Below, one piece after another: positions 55,838 through 64,000 of a stretch of DNA of 64,000 nucleotides (the first letter of the stretch is position 1; every line of letters begins with the position of its first letter). This stretch comes from Acidimicrobiales bacterium (GTDB taxonomy: Bacteria; Actinomycetota; Acidimicrobiia; Acidimicrobiales; Poriferisodalaceae). Position numbers and translations under genes: made by a program. The DNA is taken from the NCBI GenBank assembly GCA_041394185.1, contig JAWKIQ010000002.1:806001-870000 (forward strand). The letters run 5' to 3'. The notes under the pieces were generated by a model. The model worked only from the letters and a program-made list of their open reading frames with translations, made no database searches and was not told the DNA's origin.

Positions 55838-56302
55838 ATGGCCCGACCCATGAACACCCACGGCCGCTACTCGTCCAAGCCACTCGACCCCGACGTTGCA
55901 CGCGACCTGGTCATCCGCATCGAACACCAGGGCGTGAACACCGACCGAATAGTCGTTGAGACCCCAGCGCAGCGACCGGACCCGACAACCGCAAGGATCG
56001 ATGGGCCTGCGCTGCGTAGACCCATCGCCCGCGTCGGTTTGGGGATCGCCATCGGTGGTCTGGTCGGATTGGCAGTGGGGCTGATCGTGGTCGCAGTGTC
56101 GAGTGCGACGACAGTGACCGTGGCCATCACAGGAATCGTCGGTGCCGTGGCCGGACTGCTGATGGCCTTGTACTGGCGGCTCCCGATCAACCGGTCGATC
56201 TCGCGGGTGGACGCGGCCGATTTGGCGATAGTCACCGTCGACCTGAGCGAGCTGGACGAGGGCACCGCCGAGCGCGTCATCGCCCGCGTAGATCTGGCCT
56301 GA
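55838..56302 (+). CDS. Two-helix membrane protein, unknown
   Basis: Protein of about 154 residues. A charged N-terminal region with a GRYSSKPLDPDVARDLVIRI block is followed by two hydrophobic segments separated by only a few residues (about 65-108), then an acidic C-terminus (VDAADLAIVTVDLSELDEG). GTG 55832 and ATG 55850 are other starts. No known family recognised; perhaps a stress or general-stress-17M-like protein, uncertain. Confidence 0.55.
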   Translation: MARPMNTHGRYSSKPLDPDVARDLVIRIEHQGVNTDRIVVETPAQRPDPTTARIDGPALRRPIARVGLGIAIGGLVGLAVGLIVVAVSSATTVTVAITGIVGAVAGLLMALYWRLPINRSISRVDAADLAIVTVDLSELDEGTAERVIARVDLA

Positions 56303-56329
56303 ACCGGCGGACCACCACCGGTGCTGGGA

Positions 56330-58057
56330 TCAGCCGGTGAGACCCTGGTGGTCGAACGCCGCGAAGAACTCGACAACCCCTTCGCTGTTGTCGGTGCGAA
56401 TCGCCCCCGAGGCGATCAACTCCGACAACGTCGCCCTTCCCGCCATCAGCGCTGCCAAGGTCGCAACATCGGTCGAGATGCCGATATCGGCGCCGACCCC
56501 ATCGGTGGGAACCGCGACCCCGTTGCGCAAAACGAGACCGGCTCTTTCGTCTTCGAGCTCGATCGAGAGATGCACTGGGGCCGAGGGCACCTTGCTGGGC
56601 TCGACCAGCACGCGCAGCGCGTGGAAGGCACCGACGGGATTAGCGGCCACGGCTGCGGCACCGAATCGGTGCTGGCGATGGCGAGTCATGTCGAGATGGC
56701 CTTCGAGTTCGAGGGCACGGGTGAGGGCCCAGTTGCGAACGTTCGCGCTGGTGGTGCGTTGGGCGGCCTCGCGCAGCACGAACGCCAGAAGTTGCCTGTC
56801 CGCGGATGAACCGCCGTCGGCACGGCCGGAGTCGTCGGTGTCGCAGTGAACCAGCCAAGATGCGAGCTCCAAGGCCCAACGGAGGTCAAGCTCGTCGAGC
56901 GCTCGGCGCACTTGAGCCCGCACGACATCTCGACCGCCGAACCCGGCGATGAGGCGCTTGGCCTTTTCGGCGGGAGGCACCGGAAACAGCCGAGCTTCGT
57001 CGCCGTCGAACCAGCCGCGTAGCCCGGCGTGGATCTGCTTGACGTGGTGCTCGACCAGGCCATAGTGCTGCTGCGTGAAGAAGGACTGGCCATAACAGTC
57101 GGGAAGCTGCACGAACTGGCTCAGCTCGTCGACGGACAGGCCCTTGTTGATTCCCCGAACGGTCTGGTCCCACATGAACTGGATGCTGTCGCGAAAAGTA
57201 GTGGTCTCGGCCAGAATCGCTTCGGCCCCCGACAGCGGAGGCCCGTGGGTGGCGATCAGGTGTTGGGCGCCCAACGAGGCCAGATGGTCGAGCCCGGTCA
57301 GCAGCACCCTGGGGTCTCGGTATTCCTCACCCCTGATCGCAAAGACGTTGAACAGAGCGGGCCACAAGATGTTGTGGGCCGCGACGCCAAGCTCTGGGAA
57401 CCAGACAGTGACCGAGTCGTCGGAATCTGACGGCGCGGGTGTGAACTCGACCTTCAGCCCGGCGATGGTGGTGCTGGTCGGCTGGTCGAAGGTGTGGGTG
57501 GGGGCGATGAAACCCGACGTGTACGGAGCATGGGCCTTGTTTCGATAACCGAGCCCCAGACCGGCGTTGACCAACGCGTCCTCGCCGGTGTCTGGCAACC
57601 AGACACCGAACTGGTGGATGATCCCCCGACCTGCGGCGGCCGAGAGTTCGGTGCCGACCTTCGACAGATTGGTCGCGATCTTCGCGTGACCCCAGATGGG
57701 TACTTCCGCGGTGTCGAACAGGGCCTTGGTGCCCGACACGTAGTGATAGTGCGTATAGATCACACCAGCGACCGGTGCGCTGGTGTGTTCGCGCACCATC
57801 TGCAGCGCCGCCGCCATCTCTTCGACGCACTCGCCGGTGTCGATGACGATCAGGCCCTCGGGACCCTCGACGAACGACTGGTTCGACAACCCGTTGCCGA
57901 CAACGGTCCAAACCCGATCGCAGACGCTCCACAGCTTCAGCTCGAGCCGTCGAGTCTGATCTATGAGGCTCTTGTGTGCGCGCCCACCGTTGGGTGCCGT
58001 GGCCACATCGTGATCCTCGATCGAGTAGCTGTCAGGAATCGGGTTCTCGGCGCTCAT
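56330..58057 (-). CDS. Alkylsulfatase-like MBL-fold protein with altered metal motif
   Basis: Protein of 575 residues with the three-part layout of SdsA1/BDS1 alkylsulfatases: metallo-beta-lactamase domain about 40-300, helical dimerisation domain about 310-430 and a C-terminal SCP2-like domain about 450-570. The metal motif HxHxDH is here IYTHYHYVSGT (H103, H105), so the Asp and following His are replaced by Val-Ser. Later ligand regions LIATHGPPLSG and the DTGE blocks remain. A mono-metal or inactive enzyme is possible. No signal peptide. Confidence 0.75.
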   Translation of the reverse strand: MSAENPIPDSYSIEDHDVATAPNGGRAHKSLIDQTRRLELKLWSVCDRVWTVVGNGLSNQSFVEGPEGLIVIDTGECVEEMAAALQMVREHTSAPVAGVIYTHYHYVSGTKALFDTAEVPIWGHAKIATNLSKVGTELSAAAGRGIIHQFGVWLPDTGEDALVNAGLGLGYRNKAHAPYTSGFIAPTHTFDQPTSTTIAGLKVEFTPAPSDSDDSVTVWFPELGVAAHNILWPALFNVFAIRGEEYRDPRVLLTGLDHLASLGAQHLIATHGPPLSGAEAILAETTTFRDSIQFMWDQTVRGINKGLSVDELSQFVQLPDCYGQSFFTQQHYGLVEHHVKQIHAGLRGWFDGDEARLFPVPPAEKAKRLIAGFGGRDVVRAQVRRALDELDLRWALELASWLVHCDTDDSGRADGGSSADRQLLAFVLREAAQRTTSANVRNWALTRALELEGHLDMTRHRQHRFGAAAVAANPVGAFHALRVLVEPSKVPSAPVHLSIELEDERAGLVLRNGVAVPTDGVGADIGISTDVATLAALMAGRATLSELIASGAIRTDNSEGVVEFFAAFDHQGLTG

Positions 58058-58145
58058 CGGCAGAGTCTCGCGCGAAGTCCGCGATGCTAACCATCCCGTC
58101 CGAGGCCGAGCCACGAGCTGAGGTCGCTCGAAGACGGTGAGGCCC

Positions 58146-58778
58146 TCAGAGGCTGGGGTCGTCGACCCAGCGCAGGTATGGCTTGACCTCTTCGAGGTTT
58201 GTGAATCGCTGTCGAGCGTCGTCGGTGGACATGGCGGGCGACGCTATGACCCTGTCGCCCTTCTTCCAGTCGACAGGTGTGGCGACCTGGTAGGCGTCGG
58301 TCAGCTGGAGGCTGTCGATGACGCGCATGATCTCGTCGAAGTTGCGTCCGGTGGACTTGGGGTAGGTCAAGATGAGCCGGATCTTGTTGGCCGGATCGAT
58401 GACGAAGACCGAGCGAACCGTGGAGGTGTCGCCCTCGCCTGGGTGGATCATGTCGTACAGCTCCGACACCTTGCGCTCGGGGTCGGCGATGATCGGGAAG
58501 TTCAGCTCTGATCCGGTGACCTCGCCAATGTCGGGCGCCCAGCCCCGATGGTCGTCGATCGAGTCGACGGACACGGCGATGGCCTTGGTATTGCGCTCGG
58601 CGAAACCGCCGGCCAACGCCGCTGTGCGACCCAGCTCGGTGGTGCACACCGGGGTGAAGTCGGCCGGGTGGCTGAACAGGACCGCCCATGAGCCGGCCTT
58701 CCACTCATGAAAGGCGAGCTCGCCTTCTGTGGTGTCTGCAGTGAAATCGGGGGCTTCGTCGCCGAGTCGCAGTGACAT
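58146..58778 (-). CDS. 1-Cys peroxiredoxin (Prx6 type)
   Basis: Thiol peroxidase of 210 residues. Peroxidatic C45 in FSHPADFTPVCTTELGR. No resolving Cys is present, as expected for the 1-Cys class. The C-terminal extension beyond about 150 is typical of Prx6. ATG at 58778, divergent from the GGDEF-EAL gene. Confidence 0.93.
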   Translation of the reverse strand: MSLRLGDEAPDFTADTTEGELAFHEWKAGSWAVLFSHPADFTPVCTTELGRTAALAGGFAERNTKAIAVSVDSIDDHRGWAPDIGEVTGSELNFPIIADPERKVSELYDMIHPGEGDTSTVRSVFVIDPANKIRLILTYPKSTGRNFDEIMRVIDSLQLTDAYQVATPVDWKKGDRVIASPAMSTDDARQRFTNLEEVKPYLRWVDDPSL

Positions 58779-58927
58779 CTGTGGTTCTCCTGATAGCTGT
58801 GCCGCGTGACTGGACAATCCAGTCATTTGCATCGATTTGTATGTCTATCGGACGGCAGCGGAATTTGCACCGAGGGCAGATGAACGGATGCCTAACAGCG
58901 AGGGGCGCAAGTTCCGATTGGCAATTC

Positions 58928-61594
58928 ATGCAGTTGGGCCGCGCATCGACAAGGGGGTATCGCCTCGGTGTCGTGCTTGCTCTGATCGCGCTGACCCCAC
59001 TGGTCGGAGCAACCTTCTTCGCCGTGCATGAGGTGATGTCTGCCCGCGCCGAACGCGAGGCTGCAACCGCCGTAGGCATGACGATCGAGGAACTCGTCGT
59101 GGTTTCGGAACTGCGCGCTGCCCTGACCGACGAGCACAACTGGACCGCCGTAGTCGAGGGCGTGACCGAACTGGGGCTGCCGATCGAGCTCGTGAACGGC
59201 CTGACCGGTGTCGACATAAGCGCCCGCCTGGATATGGCCCGCGCCGATGTTGACGCCAGGACCGGCAGTCTTGGCTATGACGACGTCGCCCTGTCGATAG
59301 CCGCCGTACGAGACGATCCCGACATAGACCTGGGTAAAGAGCTGCAGGCCATCCTCGACATCGAACGCACGTTGGCGACGCGTGCCGACGGCGAGCTGAA
59401 CCGGGCGCTTGGTCAGGCGGCCGGAATCGGCGACGGGGGCACCCTGGTCAACCGGCTGCGGGTGCTCGAACAGGCGACCCTGGCCCGTCAGGCTGCTTCG
59501 GGCAGTTTCTCTGAGTACTTCGGTGCGAGATTTGCCACCCAGAACGGCGTCGAGCAGGTGATGGCGCTGAACATGGACGAAGGTCGGCGGACCTGGGCCT
59601 TGGAGCGGCTCGAAGTCTTGGCCGACGAGGACACTGAGGCGGCCGCGGCGATTGAGGTCATCAAGAACTCTGCTGCAGTGGCGCAGGTCGAGAGCGACGT
59701 TCTGAGGCTGTTGACGAGCTCGGTCGACGGCACCAGACAGAGCGGATCGCTGAACAACGTAATGCTCGAACTGGACACCATCGGAGGTACGGTCGAGGCA
59801 CACACCGTGTCGTCGGACCGCTACTCGGAGCTGGTCGCCGCAGCGGGAATCGACGCTTCGAGGTCGGTCGCCGCCGCTCAGAACGCAGCATCTGGCCGCA
59901 ACACCCAGGCCGTGGCGGCTCTGCTGGCCGTCTTGGTTCTGTCGGCGCTCACGGCGGTGGCAGCCACGCGGGCGATCGCTCGACCGGTGCGCAACCTGGC
60001 CAGAGCCGCCCGCAAGATCCGAGACGGCGACACCGAGATCGGCCCATTCCCCGAAACCGGGCCGATCGAGATTCGGATTGCTGCCCGAGCGATAAACGAA
60101 GCCGCGGGCCACCTGGCCCTGGCCGAAGCCCAGGCCTTGGCGTTGCGCGACGGCATCCTCGATCACGAGGCGCTGAGCGAACAGGCGCCCGGAGCCATCG
60201 GCGCATCACTTCAGACAGCGGTTCAGACCCTGGCCGCCTCGATGCAAGAGCGCGAGCGCATGCGCGCCCAGATACAGCACGACGCGTCCCACGACGCCCT
60301 GACTCAACTGGCGAACAGGCGCGCCGCGCTGGAGCAACTCGACCGCGCCCTGGCGCGGGCCAGGCGCTCTGGCACCAGCGTGGCTCTGCTGTTCATAGAC
60401 CTCGACGGCTTCAAAGAAGTCAACGATCGTTGTGGACACAACGCCGGGGACGCTGTGCTGCAGCGGGCCGGCGAGTCGTTGGCAGCTGCAACCCGCGCCG
60501 GCGACCTGGTGGGCCGCCTGGGTGGCGACGAGTTCGTGGTCGTCGCAGAGCAGGTTGTCGACCTGGCCGAGGCCCTGAGCCTGGCCGAGCGAATCAGACG
60601 CTCTCTGGAGCAGCCCATGACCGTCGACGGCTCGACGGTGACCATCGGAGCCAGCATCGGCGTGGCCGTCAGCCACCGGGGCGAGGACGACGCCACCGAG
60701 CTGTTGCACGAGGCCGATCTGGCGGTGTATCGGGCGAAGGAGCTGGGCAAGGGCCAGATCGCGGTGTGCGACGACGACTTGCGCCACGACTCGCAGGAGC
60801 GCACCAACCTCGAACAGGCGCTGCGCGAGGCGCTCTCCGCTGGTGAGTTCGAGCTTCACTATCACCCGATCGTCGAACCCGTGACCGAACACACCGTCGG
60901 ATACGAAGCGCTGATCCGCTGGCAGCGACCCGGACACGGGTTGGTTGCGCCCGACCAATTCATCCCCATCGCCGAGCGCAGCGACCTGATAGTGGCCATC
61001 GACCGTTGGGTCGTGGGCAATGTCGCGAAACAGATGGTGCTGTGGGAAGCCCAAGGGCTGTACCGAGATCTCTCGATGAGCATCAACGTCTCGGGCCGTC
61101 ATCTGACATCTCCCAGCTTCGTCGAAAACGTTCTGGGGCCCCTGGACGAGTTCGGCATAGATCCAAGCCGGATCATCATCGAGGTCACCGAGAGTTCACT
61201 GCTGAACGATCTGGCGTCGGCCAGCATCAAACTCGAGCAGCTGCGGGCCCGAGGCATCAGGACGGCGATCGACGACTTCGGGACGGGCTACACGTCGCTG
61301 GCCCACCTTCGACAGCTGCCGATAGACATCCTGAAGATCGACCGCACCTATACCGCAGACGAATCGGCCTCCTCGTTGCTGAAGCTCATCATCGACACGG
61401 GCCACATGATGGGCGCTCGGGTCACCGCCGAGGGTGTCGAAACGCGAACCCAGGCCGAAACCCTCACCCGATTGGGTACAGACGACATGCAGGGATACCT
61501 GTACGGGTTGCCGCTGCCGGTGTCGCAGATGGCGGTCGAAACCAAGACGACAGCCACTCCGAGGTCCGCTGCGGGTGAGGCCGCAAGAGGCTGA
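58928..61594 (+). CDS. Membrane GGDEF-EAL protein
   Basis: Cyclic-di-GMP turnover protein of 888 residues from ATG 58928; the frame is open to 58772. Order: membrane helix about 15-37, extracytoplasmic helical sensor about 38-335 (nitrate/methyl-accepting-like), second membrane helix about 338-358, HAMP, then GGDEF from residue 532 (GRLGGDEFVV) with inhibitory I-site RAGD five residues upstream. EAL has E660 in GYEALIRW, NVSGRHL, EVTESSLL, IDDFGTGYTSLAHL, KIDR and EGVET. The usual FxLxYQPI is FELHYHPI, a Gln-to-His change. Both domains otherwise look complete. Confidence 0.9.
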   Translation: MQLGRASTRGYRLGVVLALIALTPLVGATFFAVHEVMSARAEREAATAVGMTIEELVVVSELRAALTDEHNWTAVVEGVTELGLPIELVNGLTGVDISARLDMARADVDARTGSLGYDDVALSIAAVRDDPDIDLGKELQAILDIERTLATRADGELNRALGQAAGIGDGGTLVNRLRVLEQATLARQAASGSFSEYFGARFATQNGVEQVMALNMDEGRRTWALERLEVLADEDTEAAAAIEVIKNSAAVAQVESDVLRLLTSSVDGTRQSGSLNNVMLELDTIGGTVEAHTVSSDRYSELVAAAGIDASRSVAAAQNAASGRNTQAVAALLAVLVLSALTAVAATRAIARPVRNLARAARKIRDGDTEIGPFPETGPIEIRIAARAINEAAGHLALAEAQALALRDGILDHEALSEQAPGAIGASLQTAVQTLAASMQERERMRAQIQHDASHDALTQLANRRAALEQLDRALARARRSGTSVALLFIDLDGFKEVNDRCGHNAGDAVLQRAGESLAAATRAGDLVGRLGGDEFVVVAEQVVDLAEALSLAERIRRSLEQPMTVDGSTVTIGASIGVAVSHRGEDDATELLHEADLAVYRAKELGKGQIAVCDDDLRHDSQERTNLEQALREALSAGEFELHYHPIVEPVTEHTVGYEALIRWQRPGHGLVAPDQFIPIAERSDLIVAIDRWVVGNVAKQMVLWEAQGLYRDLSMSINVSGRHLTSPSFVENVLGPLDEFGIDPSRIIIEVTESSLLNDLASASIKLEQLRARGIRTAIDDFGTGYTSLAHLRQLPIDILKIDRTYTADESASSLLKLIIDTGHMMGARVTAEGVETRTQAETLTRLGTDDMQGYLYGLPLPVSQMAVETKTTATPRSAAGEAARG

Positions 61595-61634
61595 GGCCTT
61601 GCATTGGGGGGTTCGGTGCGGCCTACCTTTGAGC

Positions 61635-62288
61635 ATGACCGACAGAGGACCTTCGCGACGGCGCGGTGAACGCGACCTCGACTCCGAGATCGGCGTGGCC
61701 AGGGCCGACGGCGACTTCAAGCGCATCGACGAACTGATCGTGCCTCTGGCCACCAGTGCGGCCGCGGGCGACGCCGCAGCCCTCGACCAACTGCTCGGGC
61801 TGGTTCTCAAACACCGCTTGGCCGATGGGGCAATCCGCAAGTTGCTGATCGACGAAGACGATGTCGAGAACGCGGTCCAGGCCACACTGATGAGTCTCAA
61901 CCGGGCGATCTCGTCGTTCGAAGGCCGGGCCAGATTCACGACGTGGCTGTACCGGGTCGCCGAGCGCGAGGCGCTCCAGATAATTCGCAAGAACAAGCGT
62001 GTGCCCACCCCCGATGGTGAGGACATGAGCGCACTGGCCGAAGAGGTCAGGCGCATGAGCAGCATCATCGCCAGTCACGAGGCCCTCCGAAAGGCGCTCG
62101 AGGAGTTGGATCCGAAGCTGCGCGATCCGGTGGTGATGCGCGATGTCGACGGTCTCGACTATGCGGCCATCGCAGAAAGGCTCGACGTTCCCCTGAACAC
62201 GGTTCGGACGCGTATTCGTCGAGGTCGCCAACTGGTTGCTGAGGCGATCATGAACACGACCGGATCGCCCGGCCCGCAAGAGGCCTGA
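61635..62288 (+). CDS. ECF-type RNA polymerase sigma factor
   Basis: Extracytoplasmic-function sigma factor of 217 residues. Region 2 is visible as LIDEDDVENAVQATLMSLNR, then WLYRVAEREALQIIRK. Region 4 reads LDYAAIAERLDVPLNTVRTR, then IRRGRQLV. No anti-sigma gene is next to it inside the window. TACCTT lies five bases before the ATG. Its end overlaps the convergent NHL gene by 41 bases. Confidence 0.85.
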   Translation: MTDRGPSRRRGERDLDSEIGVARADGDFKRIDELIVPLATSAAAGDAAALDQLLGLVLKHRLADGAIRKLLIDEDDVENAVQATLMSLNRAISSFEGRARFTTWLYRVAEREALQIIRKNKRVPTPDGEDMSALAEEVRRMSSIIASHEALRKALEELDPKLRDPVVMRDVDGLDYAAIAERLDVPLNTVRTRIRRGRQLVAEAIMNTTGSPGPQEA

Positions 62289-64000
62289 GCTGCTCGGTCG
62301 ATGCGGCCGCCTCCAGCAACGAGACCGTGCCTGCGCAGGGGTCGACGACCAACAGACCGTCGGGTGAAATGGCCAAAGACACCGGGCGCCCGGTATCGAC
62401 CACGGTGATGGGAGGCCCGGCCTGGTCGACGCGCAACACCTCGCCGGAAGTCGCAACGTAGAGAGCCGACGAGTCTGCGGCCAACGAGACAATGCCCTCG
62501 ACGTCTGCGAGGTAGACCTCGACCGAGCCGCCGGAGACCCTCAGCACCCGGTCATTGCCGGCGTCTGCGACCCAAACGGTGCCATCTGGTCCCACAGCCA
62601 CATCGGTGGGGCCAAGGAGCTCACTGGACTGCGGATCGTCGGTCGCGATAGCCGACCCGGGCTGGCCGGTGCCGACGAAGGCAGAGATGACCCCACTGGG
62701 GTCGACGACCCTGACCCGGTGAGATTCGGCATCGACCACATAGATCTCGCCGGCGGCTCCGACTGCAACCGCAACCGGTCGCCGCAAGAGCGCTTCGGGA
62801 GCCAAGGCGCCATCCCCGCGATCGCCCGACCGTCCAGACCCTGCGAGTGGACTGCGAATTCCGATGGCCAGGTCGACCACGGCCACCTGATGGGCATCTG
62901 GGAGCGCTACGACGGCGCGGCCGTTCCAGATGTCGAGGTCGGCGATGAGTCCGAGGCCGACCACGCGCGCCACTGTCGAGATCGTGGTGTCGGTCGGTTC
63001 TATGGACCGAATGGCCCAATGCCCGCTGTCGGCGATCAGCAGCGCGCCTTGGGCCGTAACCGCCGCTGCTGAAGGCGACGACAGCGACGCCAGCTGTGCA
63101 GCCGCGCCATCACCGATGGGGCCCGAGGGGTCGCCTTCGAGCACCACACGACGATCGGTCGGACCGCTCAGCTCGACTACGTCACCTGAACTGCCGAGCG
63201 TCACAAAGAGCGCTCCGTCGGCGGCTTGTGTCAACCCATTCACTCCGTCGATCTCCTCGGCCACGGTGCTTATGACTCCCGAGGGTTCGATCGACCGGAT
63301 AGCTCCGGAACTGTCGACTACCAAGAGTGATCCGCCGGCGCCTGCCCCGAGCGCAGAGGGCGCAGCGATCGCGGCCTCGGTAGCCAAGCCGCCGTCGCCA
63401 CCAGATGTAGGAGACCCGTTGCCCGCCAGCGGCTCGATGACGCCGCCAGGATCGATCCAGCGAACCCGGTTGGCCTGGTTGTCGGCGACCGCAACTCCCC
63501 CTCGCCAGGCGGCCACGTCGACGGGTTGCAGGAAGCCCGCGCCGACCGCAGCCGACCCGTCGCCAGAGTCGGCGGCCAGGCCGGTGCCGGCGATGGTCGA
63601 GATCTGGCCGGTTCGAGGATCGACTGCGCGCACTCTGCGATTGCCGGTGTCGGCGATCAGCAACGAACCATCGGGGGCAACATCGATGCCGCGGGGCGAG
63701 TCGAGCATGGCTTGTTCGGCAGGCCCTCCATCACCGCCGAAGCCAGATCCCGAACCCCCGGCGACGGCCACCACCGCACCCTGTTCGACAGCGACTATGC
63801 GGTGGTTGCCCGTGTCGGCCACCAGCAAGCGTCCCGACGGTTCGAACGCGACATCCGTTGGTGACCTGAACCCATCGATGTACGAAAGGCCGTCGCCATC
63901 GAACAACACGACCCGATGATTCTCGGTGTCGGCGACTGCGACTGTCGACCCGAACGACGAGATGCCGTTGGGGCCGAACAGCGGCGGATCCGGCACTAGC
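62248..64000 (-). CDS. NHL-repeat beta-propeller protein (5' end beyond window)
   Basis: At least 582 residues of tandem NHL-type blades: VAVADTENHRVVLFDGDG, LLVADTGNHRIVAVEQGA, LLIADTGNRRVRAVDP, VAVADNQANRVRWIDPGG and later VWVADAGNDRVLRVSGG. Linkers such as IAGTGLAADSGDGSA, LAGNGSPTSGGDGG and LAGSGRSGDRGDG carry G-rich calcium-like loops. The frame is open to the right edge, so the true start and any signal peptide lie outside. Probably extracytoplasmic and protein-binding. Convergent with the sigma factor gene. Confidence 0.8.
   Translation of the reverse strand, partial: LVPDPPLFGPNGISSFGSTVAVADTENHRVVLFDGDGLSYIDGFRSPTDVAFEPSGRLLVADTGNHRIVAVEQGAVVAVAGGSGSGFGGDGGPAEQAMLDSPRGIDVAPDGSLLIADTGNRRVRAVDPRTGQISTIAGTGLAADSGDGSAAVGAGFLQPVDVAAWRGGVAVADNQANRVRWIDPGGVIEPLAGNGSPTSGGDGGLATEAAIAAPSALGAGAGGSLLVVDSSGAIRSIEPSGVISTVAEEIDGVNGLTQAADGALFVTLGSSGDVVELSGPTDRRVVLEGDPSGPIGDGAAAQLASLSSPSAAAVTAQGALLIADSGHWAIRSIEPTDTTISTVARVVGLGLIADLDIWNGRAVVALPDAHQVAVVDLAIGIRSPLAGSGRSGDRGDGALAPEALLRRPVAVAVGAAGEIYVVDAESHRVRVVDPSGVISAFVGTGQPGSAIATDDPQSSELLGPTDVAVGPDGTVWVADAGNDRVLRVSGGSVEVYLADVEGIVSLAADSSALYVATSGEVLRVDQAGPPITVVDTGRPVSLAISPDGLLVVDPCAGTVSLLEAAASTEQLRPLAGRAIRSCS

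Overview
The window is GC-rich, gene-dense DNA from an actinobacterium. Supporting signs are the dnaK-grpE-dnaJ-hspR order with clpB alongside, the clpS/DUF2017 pair, a PGPGW-type membrane protein, an LAxTG sortase signal, GTG/TTG starts and many genes whose start lies 5-8 bases after a TANNNT box with no Shine-Dalgarno sequence. The overall flavour suggests a free-living member of Acidimicrobiia or a relative, but that placement is an inference. Nearly all of the sequence reads as chromosomal core or semi-core.

Layout. 1-7.8 kb: heme A synthase, ClpS, DUF2017, an MFS transporter, tRNA-Glu, an MprAB-like two-component system, a small acidic/His-rich membrane protein, a Nudix hydrolase and a secreted beta-propeller. 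7.9-12.7 kb: a zinc-free-type L28/L33 pair, an alkyltransferase-like repair protein overlapping a sortase-anchored surface protein, a metallo-beta-lactamase-fold hydrolase and a HelD/HelR-like RNA polymerase-recycling ATPase. 12.7-23.8 kb: envelope and metabolic genes (L,D-transpeptidase, SDR, M1 peptidase, GHMP sugar kinase, TetR, a frameshifted YcaQ-like gene, DUF983, GH36 alpha-galactosidase) and a tRNA-Asp/tRNA-Phe pair. 23.8-34.7 kb: purB-purA, an HD-domain protein, and the whole heat-shock block dnaK-grpE-dnaJ-hspR-orf-clpB on the minus strand. The DnaJ of this block lacks the zinc-finger domain. 34.8-39.7 kb: cNMP-binding protein, a large FadF/EMO-like Fe-S oxidoreductase with a C-terminal helix-hairpin-helix, an MFS transporter and dcd.

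39.8-43.8 kb is a decayed integrated element in tRNA-Gly(CCC). The 3' part of the tRNA gene plus its downstream flank is repeated about 3.9 kb away. A frameshifted integrase N-terminus lies just inside the left end. Cargo is a P-loop kinase remnant, an APH-fold phosphotransferase, a lipoprotein, a cbrC-like gene with an in-frame stop, a frameshifted unknown gene and an apparently intact toxin-antitoxin pair.

44.2-64 kb: an O-methyltransferase, an ArsR-SRPBCC pair, a cysteine-synthase-like enzyme, a nitroreductase and TetR/DUF2071 divergent genes. Next comes a divergent locus in which a class A beta-lactamase-like lipoprotein and a membrane histidine kinase share the same N-terminal (ORF12/Cpe-like) domain. 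The remainder holds an SGNH-like lipoprotein, an aldo/keto reductase remnant, alcohol dehydrogenase, an alkylsulfatase-like protein with an altered metal motif, 1-Cys peroxiredoxin, a GGDEF-EAL protein, an ECF sigma factor and an NHL-repeat protein that runs off the right edge.

The most promising leads are the shared-domain kinase/beta-lactamase locus, the tRNA-Gly element with its surviving toxin-antitoxin pair, the zinc-finger-less DnaJ inside a standard HspR operon, and the leaderless-start pattern.
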